Origin: Pseudomonadota bacterium
GTDB taxonomy: Bacteria; Pseudomonadota; Alphaproteobacteria; UBA8366; JADFVY01
Reading direction: 5' to 3'
Length of the DNA stretch: 12,458 nucleotides
Assembly: GCA_030671915.1 (NCBI GenBank)
Contig: DAOVHN010000019.1
Coordinates: 1-12,458 of the forward strand
Numbering within the stretch: position 1 is the stretch's first letter; each line of letters opens with the position of its first letter. The notes under the pieces were generated by a model, which did no database searches, was not told the origin of the DNA, and was given only the letters and a program-made list of their open reading frames with translations. A program made the translations under genes and the position numbers. Positions 1 through 6,860 of this stretch are shown in pieces.

Positions 1-852
1 CCGTTCCGCCCACAAGTGGTTCCCGCTATTCGTGTCGATCAACTGCGCGGTGACCCGTATTCGATTGCCCGCTCGGCGCACGCTGCCCTCGACCACGTAG
101 TCCGCGCCCATTTCGTCGGCCAGCCGCCGGATATCCACCGGCTGCCCCTTGTATCCAAAGCTGGTATTGCGCGCTATGACCGCCAGCCATCGGTGCTTGG
201 AGAACGCGGTAATGAGGTCCTCGGTGATGCCGTCGGAGAAGTACTCTTGCTCGGGATCGCCGGACATGTTGTCGAACGGCAGCACGGCGATCGTTGGCTT
301 CTCTGAACGAGCCGGTTTGGCGCGGTGCGGTTGCGGCCTGTCTTCACTGGTCCAACTCCATACATGCACCGGCCTGGAGAGATTTTTGAGTTTCTGCTCA
401 CCGAGGTCGTCGAATGCGACATCAAGCTTGCCGGGCAAATGATCGTAAATAGCGCCCGATAGACAAATGCCACCGGGTTCGGCCAACTTCTCCAGCCGGG
501 CAGCGATGTTTACGCCATTGCCGTGGAGGTTCCCGTCCTCCGCCACGATGTCTCCGAGATTGATGCCCACGCGGAAGTGCATTCTCTGGTCGGCGGGGAA
601 CTCCGCATTCCGCGCTTTAAGCTGTTGCTGGAATTCGATCGCGCAGCGTACCGCGTCAACAGGGCTCGCAAATTCAACGATCACGCTGTCGCCGGCGCTG
701 CCGAACACCCTGCCACGATGATCGGCGACGCGCTCGTCGATGAGTTGCCGGAACGCATTCAGCATCGCCAGCGTGGCGTCTTCATTCGCTTCCATAAGCC
801 GCGAATAACTCACTGCGTCGGCAGCGAGAATGGCAGCCAGGTGACGCTCCAT
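1..852 (-). CDS. Class III adenylate/guanylate cyclase with TolB-like domain (3' end cut off)
   Basis: Predicted to make a cyclic nucleotide from ATP or GTP, probably in the cytoplasm. The frame stays open for 284 codons to the window edge, so the C-terminus (often TPR repeats in this family) is missing. Residues about 3-167 are the cyclase domain: first metal Asp D12 in ILAADAVSYSRLM, second metal Asp D55 in SAGDSVIVEF, and N115/R119 in VNIAARLE, which match the transition-state Asn and Arg. Residues from about 185 (IAVLPFDNMSGDPEQEY) match the TolB-like N-terminal domain typical of such fusions. The start is firm: an in-frame TAA lies two codons upstream and GGAGGG (859-864) sits six bases before ATG. 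The position of the adenine-reading Lys (three residues before the GD of SAGD) is Gly51, so the nucleotide cannot be assigned. Sampled lines are 48-63% GC, lower than the fab genes, which may indicate a different history. Confidence 0.93.
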   Translation of the reverse strand, partial: MERHLAAILAADAVSYSRLMEANEDATLAMLNAFRQLIDERVADHRGRVFGSAGDSVIVEFASPVDAVRCAIEFQQQLKARNAEFPADQRMHFRVGINLGDIVAEDGNLHGNGVNIAARLEKLAEPGGICLSGAIYDHLPGKLDVAFDDLGEQKLKNLSRPVHVWSWTSEDRPQPHRAKPARSEKPTIAVLPFDNMSGDPEQEYFSDGITEDLITAFSKHRWLAVIARNTSFGYKGQPVDIRRLADEMGADYVVEGSVRRAGNRIRVTAQLIDTNSGNHLWAER

Positions 853-902
853 TTGTTACCCTCCATTGCTGTTAAGATTAACGAACAGCCTGGGAAGAGT
901 CC

Positions 903-928
903 ATGCTAAGGGGTAGCATCCAATTATA
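903..928 (-). promoter_or_regulatory. Candidate cyclase promoter -10 box with adjoining palindrome
   Basis: Read on the minus strand, a perfect TATAAT occupies 928-923. No good -35 box lies 16-18 bases upstream, so the promoter may be weak or activator-dependent. Immediately downstream is a perfect inverted repeat, ATGCTA (903-908) and TAGCAT (914-919), separated by five bases. It would cover the expected transcription start and could be an operator. A second inverted repeat, GCTGTT (868-873) with AACAGC (884-889), follows in the leader before the ribosome site. The pattern is seen; the regulatory role is inferred. Confidence 0.4.
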
Positions 929-990
929 CGAAAGTAACCATATGCGGGCTCAGCCACCGTATCGGAACAGACCGGTATAGACGCGCCGCC

Positions 991-1401
991 TTACGGCGCA
1001 TCGCAGGTTTGCGTTTCGAAGTTGGCCGGCAGGGTGATTTCGATTAGCTCGGCATCGTCGGAATGGGCTATTTCGCGGTGGCGGATGCCGGGCGGCTGGT
1101 GGACGCAGGAACCGGGGCGCAGCGTGACCTCGCCGTACCCCTCGTACTCGAACGTGAACCAGCCCTTCAGGATATAGATCATCTGGAATTCGACCGCGTG
1201 GCTGTGCCATTCCGGCACGGAGTCCCCGCCCGGCCGCGCGCGGATCACATGCATCCCGACACGGCCCCCCGTCGCCCCCCTGATTCCCAGATCGCGATAT
1301 TCGAAAAAGGCCCGCAAGCCCCTGGCTTCGAATTCCGTATCCCCCGCATGGACCACGGAAAACCCCTCGGGCGGCTTTATGCCGGTCGTCGTCTCGCTCA
1401 T
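991..1401 (-). CDS. Small single-domain cupin protein
   Basis: A 136-residue protein that is essentially one cupin beta-barrel, probably binding a metal ion in the cytoplasm. Cupin motif 1 is at about residues 57-80 with H66 and H68 (WHSH), then E71 and Q73, ending at G80. Motif 2 is at about 96-110 with PG at 96-97 and H108 in PPGIRHRE. These give the usual His/His/(Glu or Gln)/His metal set. There is no signal peptide. The start ATG has GGAGG at 1409-1413, seven bases upstream. The gene is divergent from fabD and lies 138 bases upstream of the cyclase on the same strand, so it could be a separate unit or lead into it. Cupins of this size include dioxygenases, isomerases and binding proteins, and the sequence alone does not choose among them. 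Confidence 0.88.
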   Translation of the reverse strand: MSETTTGIKPPEGFSVVHAGDTEFEARGLRAFFEYRDLGIRGATGGRVGMHVIRARPGGDSVPEWHSHAVEFQMIYILKGWFTFEYEGYGEVTLRPGSCVHQPPGIRHREIAHSDDAELIEITLPANFETQTCDAP

Positions 1402-1463
1402 GCTCGGTCCTCCCTGGTGGCGGAGAATAACATGGTTTGGACGTCATGTTGCACGGCTTTGGC

Positions 1464-1491
1464 TTGACACAGCCGCCGCAGGCGCTATCAC
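1464..1491 (+). promoter_or_regulatory. Candidate promoter of the fabD operon
   Basis: A perfect -35 hexamer TTGACA (1464-1469) is followed after 16 bases by TATCAC (1486-1491), which matches four of six bases of the -10 consensus. Transcription would begin near 1498, leaving a leader of about 50 bases before fabD. It lies in the cupin-fabD divergent spacer and is the best promoter match in the window. Confidence 0.6.
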
Positions 1492-1547
1492 TGCCGCCGC
1501 GGAATGCAGCCACATTTATTTCCATCCAATCCAGGGAACCATCCGCC

Positions 1548-2489
1548 ATGAGCATGGCATTCGTTTTTCCCGGCCAGGGGTCGCAGGAAGTCGGCATGGG
1601 CAAGGCGCTGGCCGATGCCTTCGCGCCGGCGCGCGAGGTCTTCCAGGAGGTCGACGACGCGCTGGGCGAGAATCTCTCGAAACTGATGTTCGAGGGGCCG
1701 GACGACGAATTGCGCCTGACCGAGAATGCCCAGCCCGCACTGATGGCGGTCTCCATGGCGGTGATGCGCACGCTGGCCGCCGAGGGCGGGTTCGGCCTCG
1801 AGGGCAGGGTGGATTACGTGGCCGGCCATTCGCTGGGCGAATATTCGGCGCTGGCCGCCGCCGGGGCCTTCAGCCTGGGCGACGCGGCGCGGCTGCTGAA
1901 GGTTCGCGGGCGTGCCATGCAGGAAGCCGTGCCGGTGGGCGAGGGCGCAATGGCGGCGCTGCTGGGGCTCGATCTCGATACGGCGAAAGAGGTTGCCGAG
2001 GCGGCGGCCCAGGGCGAGGTCTGCCAGGCGGCGAACGACAACGCGCCGGGCCAGGTAGTGGTCAGCGGCCATACCGCGGCCATCGAGCGTGCGCTGGAGA
2101 TCGCCAAGGAAAAAGGCGCCAGGCGCGCAGTGCTGCTACCGGTCAGCGCACCCTTCCATTGTTCCCTGATGGCCCCGGCCGCCGACGTCATGGCCGAGGC
2201 GCTGGAAAAAACCGAAATCAGCGCCCCAGTGGTGCCGCTGGTCGCCAATGTCACCGCCGAATCGGTGGTCGATCCGGATACCATCCGCCGCCAGCTTGTC
2301 GCGCAGGTGACCGGCGCCGTGCGCTGGCGCGAATGCGTGCTCTATATGAAGGACAAGGGCGTGGATACGCTGGTCGAGGCCGGTGCCGGAAAAGTGTTGT
2401 CTGGCCTGGCACGGCGCATCGACCGCGAGCTGACGGGCCAGGCGCTGAATGGCCCCGGGGAAATCGAGGAATTCCTCAAGTCGGTATAA
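1548..2489 (+). CDS. fabD: Malonyl-CoA:ACP transacylase FabD
   Basis: Transfers malonyl from CoA to the acyl carrier protein, giving the extender unit for type II fatty-acid synthesis in the cytoplasm. The protein is 313 residues, a normal family length. It opens with the family signature FVFPGQGSQ (residues 5-13). The nucleophile is S95 in GHSLGEY (93-99), with the malonate-binding Arg at about R120 (RGRAMQ) and the catalytic His at H204 (APFHCSLM). The start is ATG at 1548; a second ATG two codons on (1554) is equally compatible with the family. A modest AGGGA at 1533-1537 precedes it. It is the first gene of fabD-fabG-acpP-fabF-mltG, 76 bases before fabG. No domain is missing. Confidence 0.97.
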   Translation: MSMAFVFPGQGSQEVGMGKALADAFAPAREVFQEVDDALGENLSKLMFEGPDDELRLTENAQPALMAVSMAVMRTLAAEGGFGLEGRVDYVAGHSLGEYSALAAAGAFSLGDAARLLKVRGRAMQEAVPVGEGAMAALLGLDLDTAKEVAEAAAQGEVCQAANDNAPGQVVVSGHTAAIERALEIAKEKGARRAVLLPVSAPFHCSLMAPAADVMAEALEKTEISAPVVPLVANVTAESVVDPDTIRRQLVAQVTGAVRWRECVLYMKDKGVDTLVEAGAGKVLSGLARRIDRELTGQALNGPGEIEEFLKSV

Positions 2490-2565
2490 TTTTCATTCGG
2501 GACTTGTTGTCGCGGCGCTCTGCGGCTAAGGAACGTTTAACTGTTTTAGTTTAGGGACAGTGCCT

Positions 2566-3303
2566 ATGTTTGATCTTTCCGGAAAATGCGCCCTGGTTAC
2601 CGGCGCGTCGGGCGGCATCGGCAGCGCGATCGCCAGGGCGCTGCATGCCCAGGGCGCGACCGTGGCCCTGTCGGGCACGCGCGAGGACGCGCTGAGGGCC
2701 GTGGCGGCGGAACTGGGCGAGCGCGCCCATGTGACCCCGGCCAATCTGGGCGACGCGGCGGCGGCCGACCAACTGGTCAAGGACGCCGGGGAAGCCATGG
2801 GCGGCCTGGATATCCTGGTCAACAATGCCGGGCTGACCCGCGACAATCTGGCGATGCGGCTGAAGGACGAGGACTGGCAGACCGTCATGGACGTCAACCT
2901 GACGGCGGCCTTCCGGCTCAGCCGCGCGGTGCTGCGCGGCATGATGAAGAAACGCTGGGGCCGGATCATCGGCATTACCTCAATCGTCGGCGTCACCGGC
3001 AATGCCGGCCAGGCCAACTACGCGGCCTCGAAGGCGGGCATGATCGGCATGTCCAAATCGCTGGCCCAGGAGGTCGCGAGTCGCGGCATCACGGTCAATT
3101 GCCTGGCGCCCGGCTTTATCGCGACCCCCATGACGGATGCGCTGACCGAGGATCAACAGACGAAGATCAACGCTTCGATTCCGGCGGGGCGCATGGGCGC
3201 CGCCGACGAAATAGCCGCCGGCGTGGCCTATCTGGCCAGCGACGAAGCGGCATATATTACAGGCCAGACCTTGCATATCAACGGCGGTATGGCAATGATA
3301 TGA
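2566..3303 (+). CDS. fabG: 3-oxoacyl-ACP reductase FabG
   Basis: NADPH-dependent reduction of beta-ketoacyl-ACP to beta-hydroxyacyl-ACP, the first reduction of each elongation cycle. It is a classical short-chain dehydrogenase of 245 residues. The cofactor loop is TGASGGIG (12-19), NNAG is at 86-89, and the tetrad is N111, S139, Y152 and K156 (YAASK). The end GQTLHINGGMAMI is typical of FabG. I chose ATG at 2566 over the in-frame GTG at 2560: AGGGA at 2553-2557 is eight bases from the ATG but only two from the GTG, and MFDLSGK matches family starts. It sits between fabD and acpP in the same direction, which supports the fatty-acid role over the other functions of this superfamily. Confidence 0.97.
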   Translation: MFDLSGKCALVTGASGGIGSAIARALHAQGATVALSGTREDALRAVAAELGERAHVTPANLGDAAAADQLVKDAGEAMGGLDILVNNAGLTRDNLAMRLKDEDWQTVMDVNLTAAFRLSRAVLRGMMKKRWGRIIGITSIVGVTGNAGQANYAASKAGMIGMSKSLAQEVASRGITVNCLAPGFIATPMTDALTEDQQTKINASIPAGRMGAADEIAAGVAYLASDEAAYITGQTLHINGGMAMI

Positions 3304-3337
3304 CCGGTGTGCGAGGGGCTGCGGCGCATCGGCCAGA

Positions 3338-3353
3338 GCCATGGCGACATGGC
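3338..3353 (+). other. GNRA-capped hairpin in the fabG-acpP spacer
   Basis: GCCATG (3338-3343) and CATGGC (3348-3353) form a perfect six-base stem closed by GCGA, a GNRA tetraloop sequence. It lies in the 168-base spacer between fabG and acpP. A T5 run follows about 14 bases later (near 3368-3372), too far for a standard intrinsic terminator. It may be an RNA stability or processing element. The rest of the spacer shows only a weak promoter-like TTGAGG (3396-3401). Confidence 0.3.
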
Positions 3354-3471
3354 AGGTAACGCAGTCGTTTTTGGGGGCTTGCGGCACGGACTGGGTTGAG
3401 GCTTTATCAAGATCGTGTCATATGGGGGCAGTCGGTTCCCCGGCGCCTTGTAATTTGAGAGGTTTGAAAGC

Positions 3472-3705
3472 ATGAGTGACATCGCAGAGCGCGTAAAGAA
3501 GATCGTCGTCGAGCATCTTGGCGTCGACGAATCCAAGGTTTCCGACGGCGCCAGCTTCATCGACGATCTGGGCGCGGACAGTCTTGACACTGTCGAGCTG
3601 GTCATGGCGTTCGAGGAAGAGTTTGGCTGCGAAATTCCCGACGACGCCGCCGAGAAGATCCTGACCGTCAAGGACGCGATAAGCTTCATTGAAGAGAACA
3701 GCTGA
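3472..3705 (+). CDS. acpP: Acyl carrier protein AcpP
   Basis: Carries growing acyl chains as a thioester on a 4'-phosphopantetheine arm and delivers them to the fatty-acid enzymes and to acyltransferases. It is 77 residues, acidic, the usual length. The attachment serine is S37 in the DSLD motif (36-39), which opens recognition helix II ([15 protein letters not shown], 37-51). The start ATG is preceded by AGAGG (3458-3462) at nine bases. It lies between fabG and fabF as in many bacteria. A long upstream spacer and a hairpin over its stop codon suggest that its transcript level is set apart from its neighbours, which is inference. Confidence 0.98.
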   Translation: MSDIAERVKKIVVEHLGVDESKVSDGASFIDDLGADSLDTVELVMAFEEEFGCEIPDDAAEKILTVKDAISFIEENS

Positions 3706-3725
3706 ATGGCCGTTCGGGCCGTTCA
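3703..3725 (+). terminator. Hairpin over the acpP stop codon (attenuator or processing site)
   Basis: Bases 3703-3711 (TGAATGGCC, including the acpP stop) pair with 3717-3725 (GGCCGTTCA) around a five-base loop, GTTCG, giving nine pairs with one G-T wobble. No T-run follows, so full rho-independent termination is unlikely. It could shield the 3' end of acpP mRNA or partly stop transcription before fabF. The ribosome site GGAG for fabF is just beyond, at 3740-3743. Confidence 0.4.
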
Positions 3726-3750
3726 TTAACTTGTCTATCGGAGAATTCCC

Positions 3751-5013
3751 ATGAGACGCGTCGTCGTCACCGGGCTCGGTATCGTGAGCCCGCTGGGCGT
3801 TGGGGTGGAGCATGTCTGGGGCCGATTGATCGCCGGCGATTCGGGCATCGTCACCATCGACAAGTTCGACACCTCCGACCTGCCGTCGAAGATTGCGGGA
3901 CAGCTTCCCCCCGGGCCGAAAGCCGAGGGGAAGTGGACCGTGGACGACTGGATCGAGCCCAAGGACCAGCGCAAGATGGATCACTTCATCACCTATGGCG
4001 TCGCCGCGGCGGCCATGGCGATAGAGGATTCGGGCTGGTCACCGGAAAGCGACGAGCAGCGCTGGCGTGCCGGCGTGCTGATCGGGTCGGGCATCGGCGG
4101 CCTGCCGGGTATCTCCGAGGGGTCGGTTACCTTGCATGAACGCGGCCCGCGCCGCATCAGCCCCTTCTTCATCCCGGCAAATCTGATCAATCTTATTTCC
4201 GGCCAGGTGTCGATCCGGCATGGGCTGATGGGGCCGAACCATGCGGTGGTCACGGCCTGCGCGTCGGGCACCCATGCCATCGGCGACGCCGCGCGGCTGA
4301 TCATGCTGGACGATGCCGACGTGATGGTGGCGGGCGGGGCGGAAGCCGCGATCTGCCGCATCGGCTTTGCCGGCTTCTCGGCCGCCAAGGCGCTTTCCAC
4401 GTCTTACAACGATACGCCGGAGAAGGCATCGCGTCCGTGGGACAAGGGGCGCGACGGCTTCGTCATGGGCGAGGGCGCCGGCATCGTCATCCTGGAAGAG
4501 CTTGAGCACGCGAAGAAGCGTGGCGCGCATATCTATTGCGAGATCATCGGTTACGGCATGTCGGGCGACGCCTATCATGTCACCAGCCCGCCGGCGGACG
4601 GCAGCGGCGGCTACCGGGCGATGCAGGCGGCGTTGAAGCGCGCGGCGCTGAACCCGGAAGATATCGACTATATCAACGCGCACGGCACCTCGACGCCGGT
4701 TGGCGATGAGATCGAAGTGGCGGCGGTCAAGCGCCTGTTCGGCGATTCGGCCTACAAGTTGACCATGTCGTCGACCAAATCGGCGATCGGGCATCTGCTG
4801 GGCGCGGCCGGCGCGGTGGAGGCGATCTTCTCCATCAAGGTGTTGGAAACCGGAATCGTCCCGCCGACGATTAATCTGGAAGACCCGTCGGAAAGCTGCG
4901 ACATCGATCTTGCCGCCAACAAGGCGAAAGAACGCAAGGTCGATGTGGCCCTGTCCAATTCCTTCGGCTTTGGCGGCACCAATGCGTCGCTGATCGTCTC
5001 CAAATTCGAATGA
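3751..5013 (+). CDS. fabF: 3-oxoacyl-ACP synthase II FabF
   Basis: Condenses acyl-ACP with malonyl-ACP, with loss of CO2, to lengthen the chain by two carbons. It is 420 residues with the two-lobed thiolase fold. Catalytic C170 is in VTACASGTHA, H311 in INAHGTSTPVGD, and K343 and H348 in STKSAIGHLLGAAG. The glycine-rich end SNSFGFGGTNAS is also present. This Cys-His-His set defines elongating KAS I/II enzymes; the acpP neighbour and start MRRVVVTGLG favour FabF. GGAG at 3740-3743 lies seven bases before ATG. Its stop is four bases before the mltG start, so the two are very likely translated in sequence. Confidence 0.97.
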   Translation: MRRVVVTGLGIVSPLGVGVEHVWGRLIAGDSGIVTIDKFDTSDLPSKIAGQLPPGPKAEGKWTVDDWIEPKDQRKMDHFITYGVAAAAMAIEDSGWSPESDEQRWRAGVLIGSGIGGLPGISEGSVTLHERGPRRISPFFIPANLINLISGQVSIRHGLMGPNHAVVTACASGTHAIGDAARLIMLDDADVMVAGGAEAAICRIGFAGFSAAKALSTSYNDTPEKASRPWDKGRDGFVMGEGAGIVILEELEHAKKRGAHIYCEIIGYGMSGDAYHVTSPPADGSGGYRAMQAALKRAALNPEDIDYINAHGTSTPVGDEIEVAAVKRLFGDSAYKLTMSSTKSAIGHLLGAAGAVEAIFSIKVLETGIVPPTINLEDPSESCDIDLAANKAKERKVDVALSNSFGFGGTNASLIVSKFE

Positions 5014-5017
5014 CGCC

Positions 5018-6049
5018 TTGCCGGCTTTCCTTAAATCGAAGATCTTCATCGCGCTGATCGTCGTCCTGGCGCTCGGCGCGGGCTTCGCCGCAGGGGCGGT
5101 GCGCTGGGCTTTCCAGCAGATCGAGGCGCCGGGACCGCTGGCCGCCGCGCAGGTACACATCGTGCCGAAGGGCGCCGGCATGAGCCAGATCGCCCGTGAG
5201 CTGGAGGCCGCCGGCATCATTGCCGACAGCCGCCTGTTCCGGCTCTATGCGCGCTACCGCAAACTCGATTCCGGCCTGCATGCCGGCGAGTACGAATTCC
5301 AGTCTGCCGCCAGCATGGAAGGCGTGCTGGCCCAGCTCGCCGCCGGCAAGACCGTGCTGCGCTTCGTCACCATCCCCGAGGGGCTGACGAGCCGCGAGGC
5401 CGCCGCCCTGGTCGCCGTCGCCGAGGGCATGAAGGGCATCGCCGATGTGCCGGCCGAGGGCTCGATCCTGCCGGAAACCTACACCTTCACGCTGGACGAA
5501 AACCGCGCGGCGCTGGTCGGGCGCATGCGCGACGCGATGAAGGACACACTGGCCGAGCTCTGGGCTAAACGCGCGGAAAACCTGCCGGTAAGCACGCCAG
5601 AGGAGGCGCTGGTCCTGGCCTCCATTGTCGAGAAGGAAACCGGCCTGCCGGAAGAACGCCAGCGCGTTGCCGCCGTCTTCGTGAACCGCCTGAACCGCGG
5701 GATACCGCTGCAATCCGACCCCACGGTGGTCTACGCCATTACGAAGGGCGAGCGTGAACTGGGCCGGCCGCTACGGTTCAAGGATCTCGAGGTCAAGGAC
5801 CCCTACAACACCTATTACAGGGCCGGCTTGCCGCCGGGTCCGATCTGCAATCCCGGCCGTGCCGCGCTCGCCGCGGTGCTGAACCCGATCGAATCGAAGG
5901 AACTCTATTTCGTCGCCGACGGCACCGGCGGCCACGCCTTCGCCGAGACCCTGGCCCAGCATAACCGCAACGTCGCCAAGTGGCGCAAGATCCAGAAAAA
6001 ACAGCGCCGACAGCAGCGTCAGCAACAGCAGCAACAGCAACAGCAGTAA
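5018..6049 (+). CDS. mltG: Endolytic murein transglycosylase MltG
   Basis: Cleaves nascent glycan strands at the outer face of the inner membrane and is thought to set glycan chain length. It has 343 residues: one N-terminal anchor (about 8-31, FIALIVVLALGAGFAAGAVRWAF), then the YceG-like domain. The catalytic Glu is E205 in ASIVEKETG; SDPTVVYAIT and LPPGPICNPGRAAL are further family blocks. The start is unusual: an in-frame stop at 4991 and no ATG or GTG before the membrane segment leave TTG 5018 as the first usable start. It follows the fabF stop by four bases with no ribosome site, so coupling to fabF translation is likely. The C-terminus is extended by a Lys/Arg/Gln tail ending in nine glutamines. 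Confidence 0.94.
   Translation: MPAFLKSKIFIALIVVLALGAGFAAGAVRWAFQQIEAPGPLAAAQVHIVPKGAGMSQIARELEAAGIIADSRLFRLYARYRKLDSGLHAGEYEFQSAASMEGVLAQLAAGKTVLRFVTIPEGLTSREAAALVAVAEGMKGIADVPAEGSILPETYTFTLDENRAALVGRMRDAMKDTLAELWAKRAENLPVSTPEEALVLASIVEKETGLPEERQRVAAVFVNRLNRGIPLQSDPTVVYAITKGERELGRPLRFKDLEVKDPYNTYYRAGLPPGPICNPGRAALAAVLNPIESKELYFVADGTGGHAFAETLAQHNRNVAKWRKIQKKQRRQQRQQQQQQQQQ
6020..6046 (+). repeat. CAG/CAA run coding a nine-glutamine tail of MltG
   Basis: Nine consecutive CAG or CAA codons end the mltG frame directly before TAA. Upstream codons add further Gln, Arg and Lys. The mixed CAG/CAA use is a low-complexity tract that can change length by slippage in units of three without shifting the frame. 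Confidence 0.85.
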
Positions 6050-6051
6050 AT

Positions 6052-6786
6052 TCAGGCGTCCGGGCCGAAGTCCAGCTTTGCCGCGCCGAGGATGGCGCCG
6101 GGGCCCTGCTGCTGGAGCCAGACGGCGACGCCACCTTCCTCGCCCGGTAGCGGCAGATTCGCGCGGATATCGGCCGGCTCGCCGTCCCAGCTTTCCAGCA
6201 GCTCCATATGCCGCGCGATATGGGTGTTGATCATGGTCGTGCCCCGGTTTTCGCCGCGCGCAACCTTTGTTTCATGGGCGCCGCTGTAGCGCACCAGCCA
6301 CAAATGTAGCGGTTCCTCCAGTTCGCGTTCCGGCAGGACTATCACCAGTTCGCCCGATTCCCGCCGCAGCGCCACGGGGATGCGTGCAGTTGCCTCCTGC
6401 ATGCTGGCGACCATGGCGTTGGCGACCTGGACGCGATCCGAACCCACCATGTCATGCTTGCCGTTCACCACCATCTGGGGCGTATAGGGGTAGCCGCGCT
6501 CCAGCACCTTGGCGTAGCCGTACTGGCGCTCCGTCCCCCAGCCCGTGGCGAAGGGATCCTTCCAGCCGATATAGTCCCAATAGTTTACATGGAAGGCGAC
6601 CGCGATAACGTCGTCCCGCTCCGCCAGTTCGGCCAGGAACGCATCGGCCGGCGGGCAGGAGGAACAGCCCTGCGAGGTGAACAACTCGACCACGGTCGGT
6701 GGCGTATCCGCCTCCGCCAGCGCGCCCCCGGCGGCGCCGAAACCCGTCAGCGCGGCCAGGATGGAAACAGCGAATATCCTCATCAT
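6052..6786 (-). CDS. Secreted DUF1223 family protein, thioredoxin-like
   Basis: Family of unknown role; members are exported and predicted to have a thioredoxin-like fold. It is 244 residues from the ATG at 6786 (ATG 6783 is equally possible). Residues 1-24 form a signal peptide, with likely cleavage after ALA at 24. The family signature VVELFTSQGCSSCPPAD follows at 32-48, giving a CxxC pair at C41 and C44. HVNYWDYIGWKDPF and YTPQMVVNG further identify DUF1223. The frame extends to a GTG at 6837, but that would put 17 polar residues before the signal peptide, so I reject it. No clear ribosome site precedes the ATG. It lies 74 bases after the MFS gene on the same strand and may be co-transcribed. 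Its stop is two bases from the convergent mltG stop. Confidence 0.9.
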   Translation of the reverse strand: MMRIFAVSILAALTGFGAAGGALAEADTPPTVVELFTSQGCSSCPPADAFLAELAERDDVIAVAFHVNYWDYIGWKDPFATGWGTERQYGYAKVLERGYPYTPQMVVNGKHDMVGSDRVQVANAMVASMQEATARIPVALRRESGELVIVLPERELEEPLHLWLVRYSGAHETKVARGENRGTTMINTHIARHMELLESWDGEPADIRANLPLPGEEGGVAVWLQQQGPGAILGAAKLDFGPDA

Positions 6787-6833
6787 GGCGGCAAGATTAC
6801 AGCCTGGCGCCCCTGCCACGGATTCACGGCACT

Positions 6834-6847
6834 TCACATTGATGTGA
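6834..6847. promoter_or_regulatory. 14-base palindrome between the MFS and DUF1223 genes
   Basis: TCACAT (6834-6839), a two-base centre, and ATGTGA (6842-6847) form a perfect inverted repeat about 48 bases upstream of the DUF1223 ATG. Its half-sites are in the opposite orientation to a CRP site (TGTGA-N6-TCACA), so CRP binding is not implied. The two-base loop is too short for an RNA hairpin, so a DNA-binding dimer is the likelier reading. The role is inferred. Confidence 0.3.
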
Positions 6848-6860
6848 GTGAGAGATAAAC

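Noticed and set aside
983..999. Six-base GC hairpin (GCGCCG, loop, CGGCGC) over the cupin stop codon as a terminator
   Set aside because: No T-run follows on the minus strand, and short GC palindromes are common at this base composition.
1379..2554. Long plus-strand open frame overlapping fabD
   Set aside because: Arg/Gly-rich shadow of fabD in another frame; such frames are expected at high GC.
4039..5220. Long minus-strand open frame opposite fabF and mltG
   Set aside because: Antisense shadow of two strongly conserved genes with no family signature of its own.
6787..6837. GTG start for the DUF1223 gene at 6837
   Set aside because: It would add 17 residues in front of a clean signal peptide and has no ribosome site.
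6834..6847. CRP-type binding site
   Set aside because: The half-sites are inverted relative to TGTGA-N6-TCACA and the spacing is wrong.
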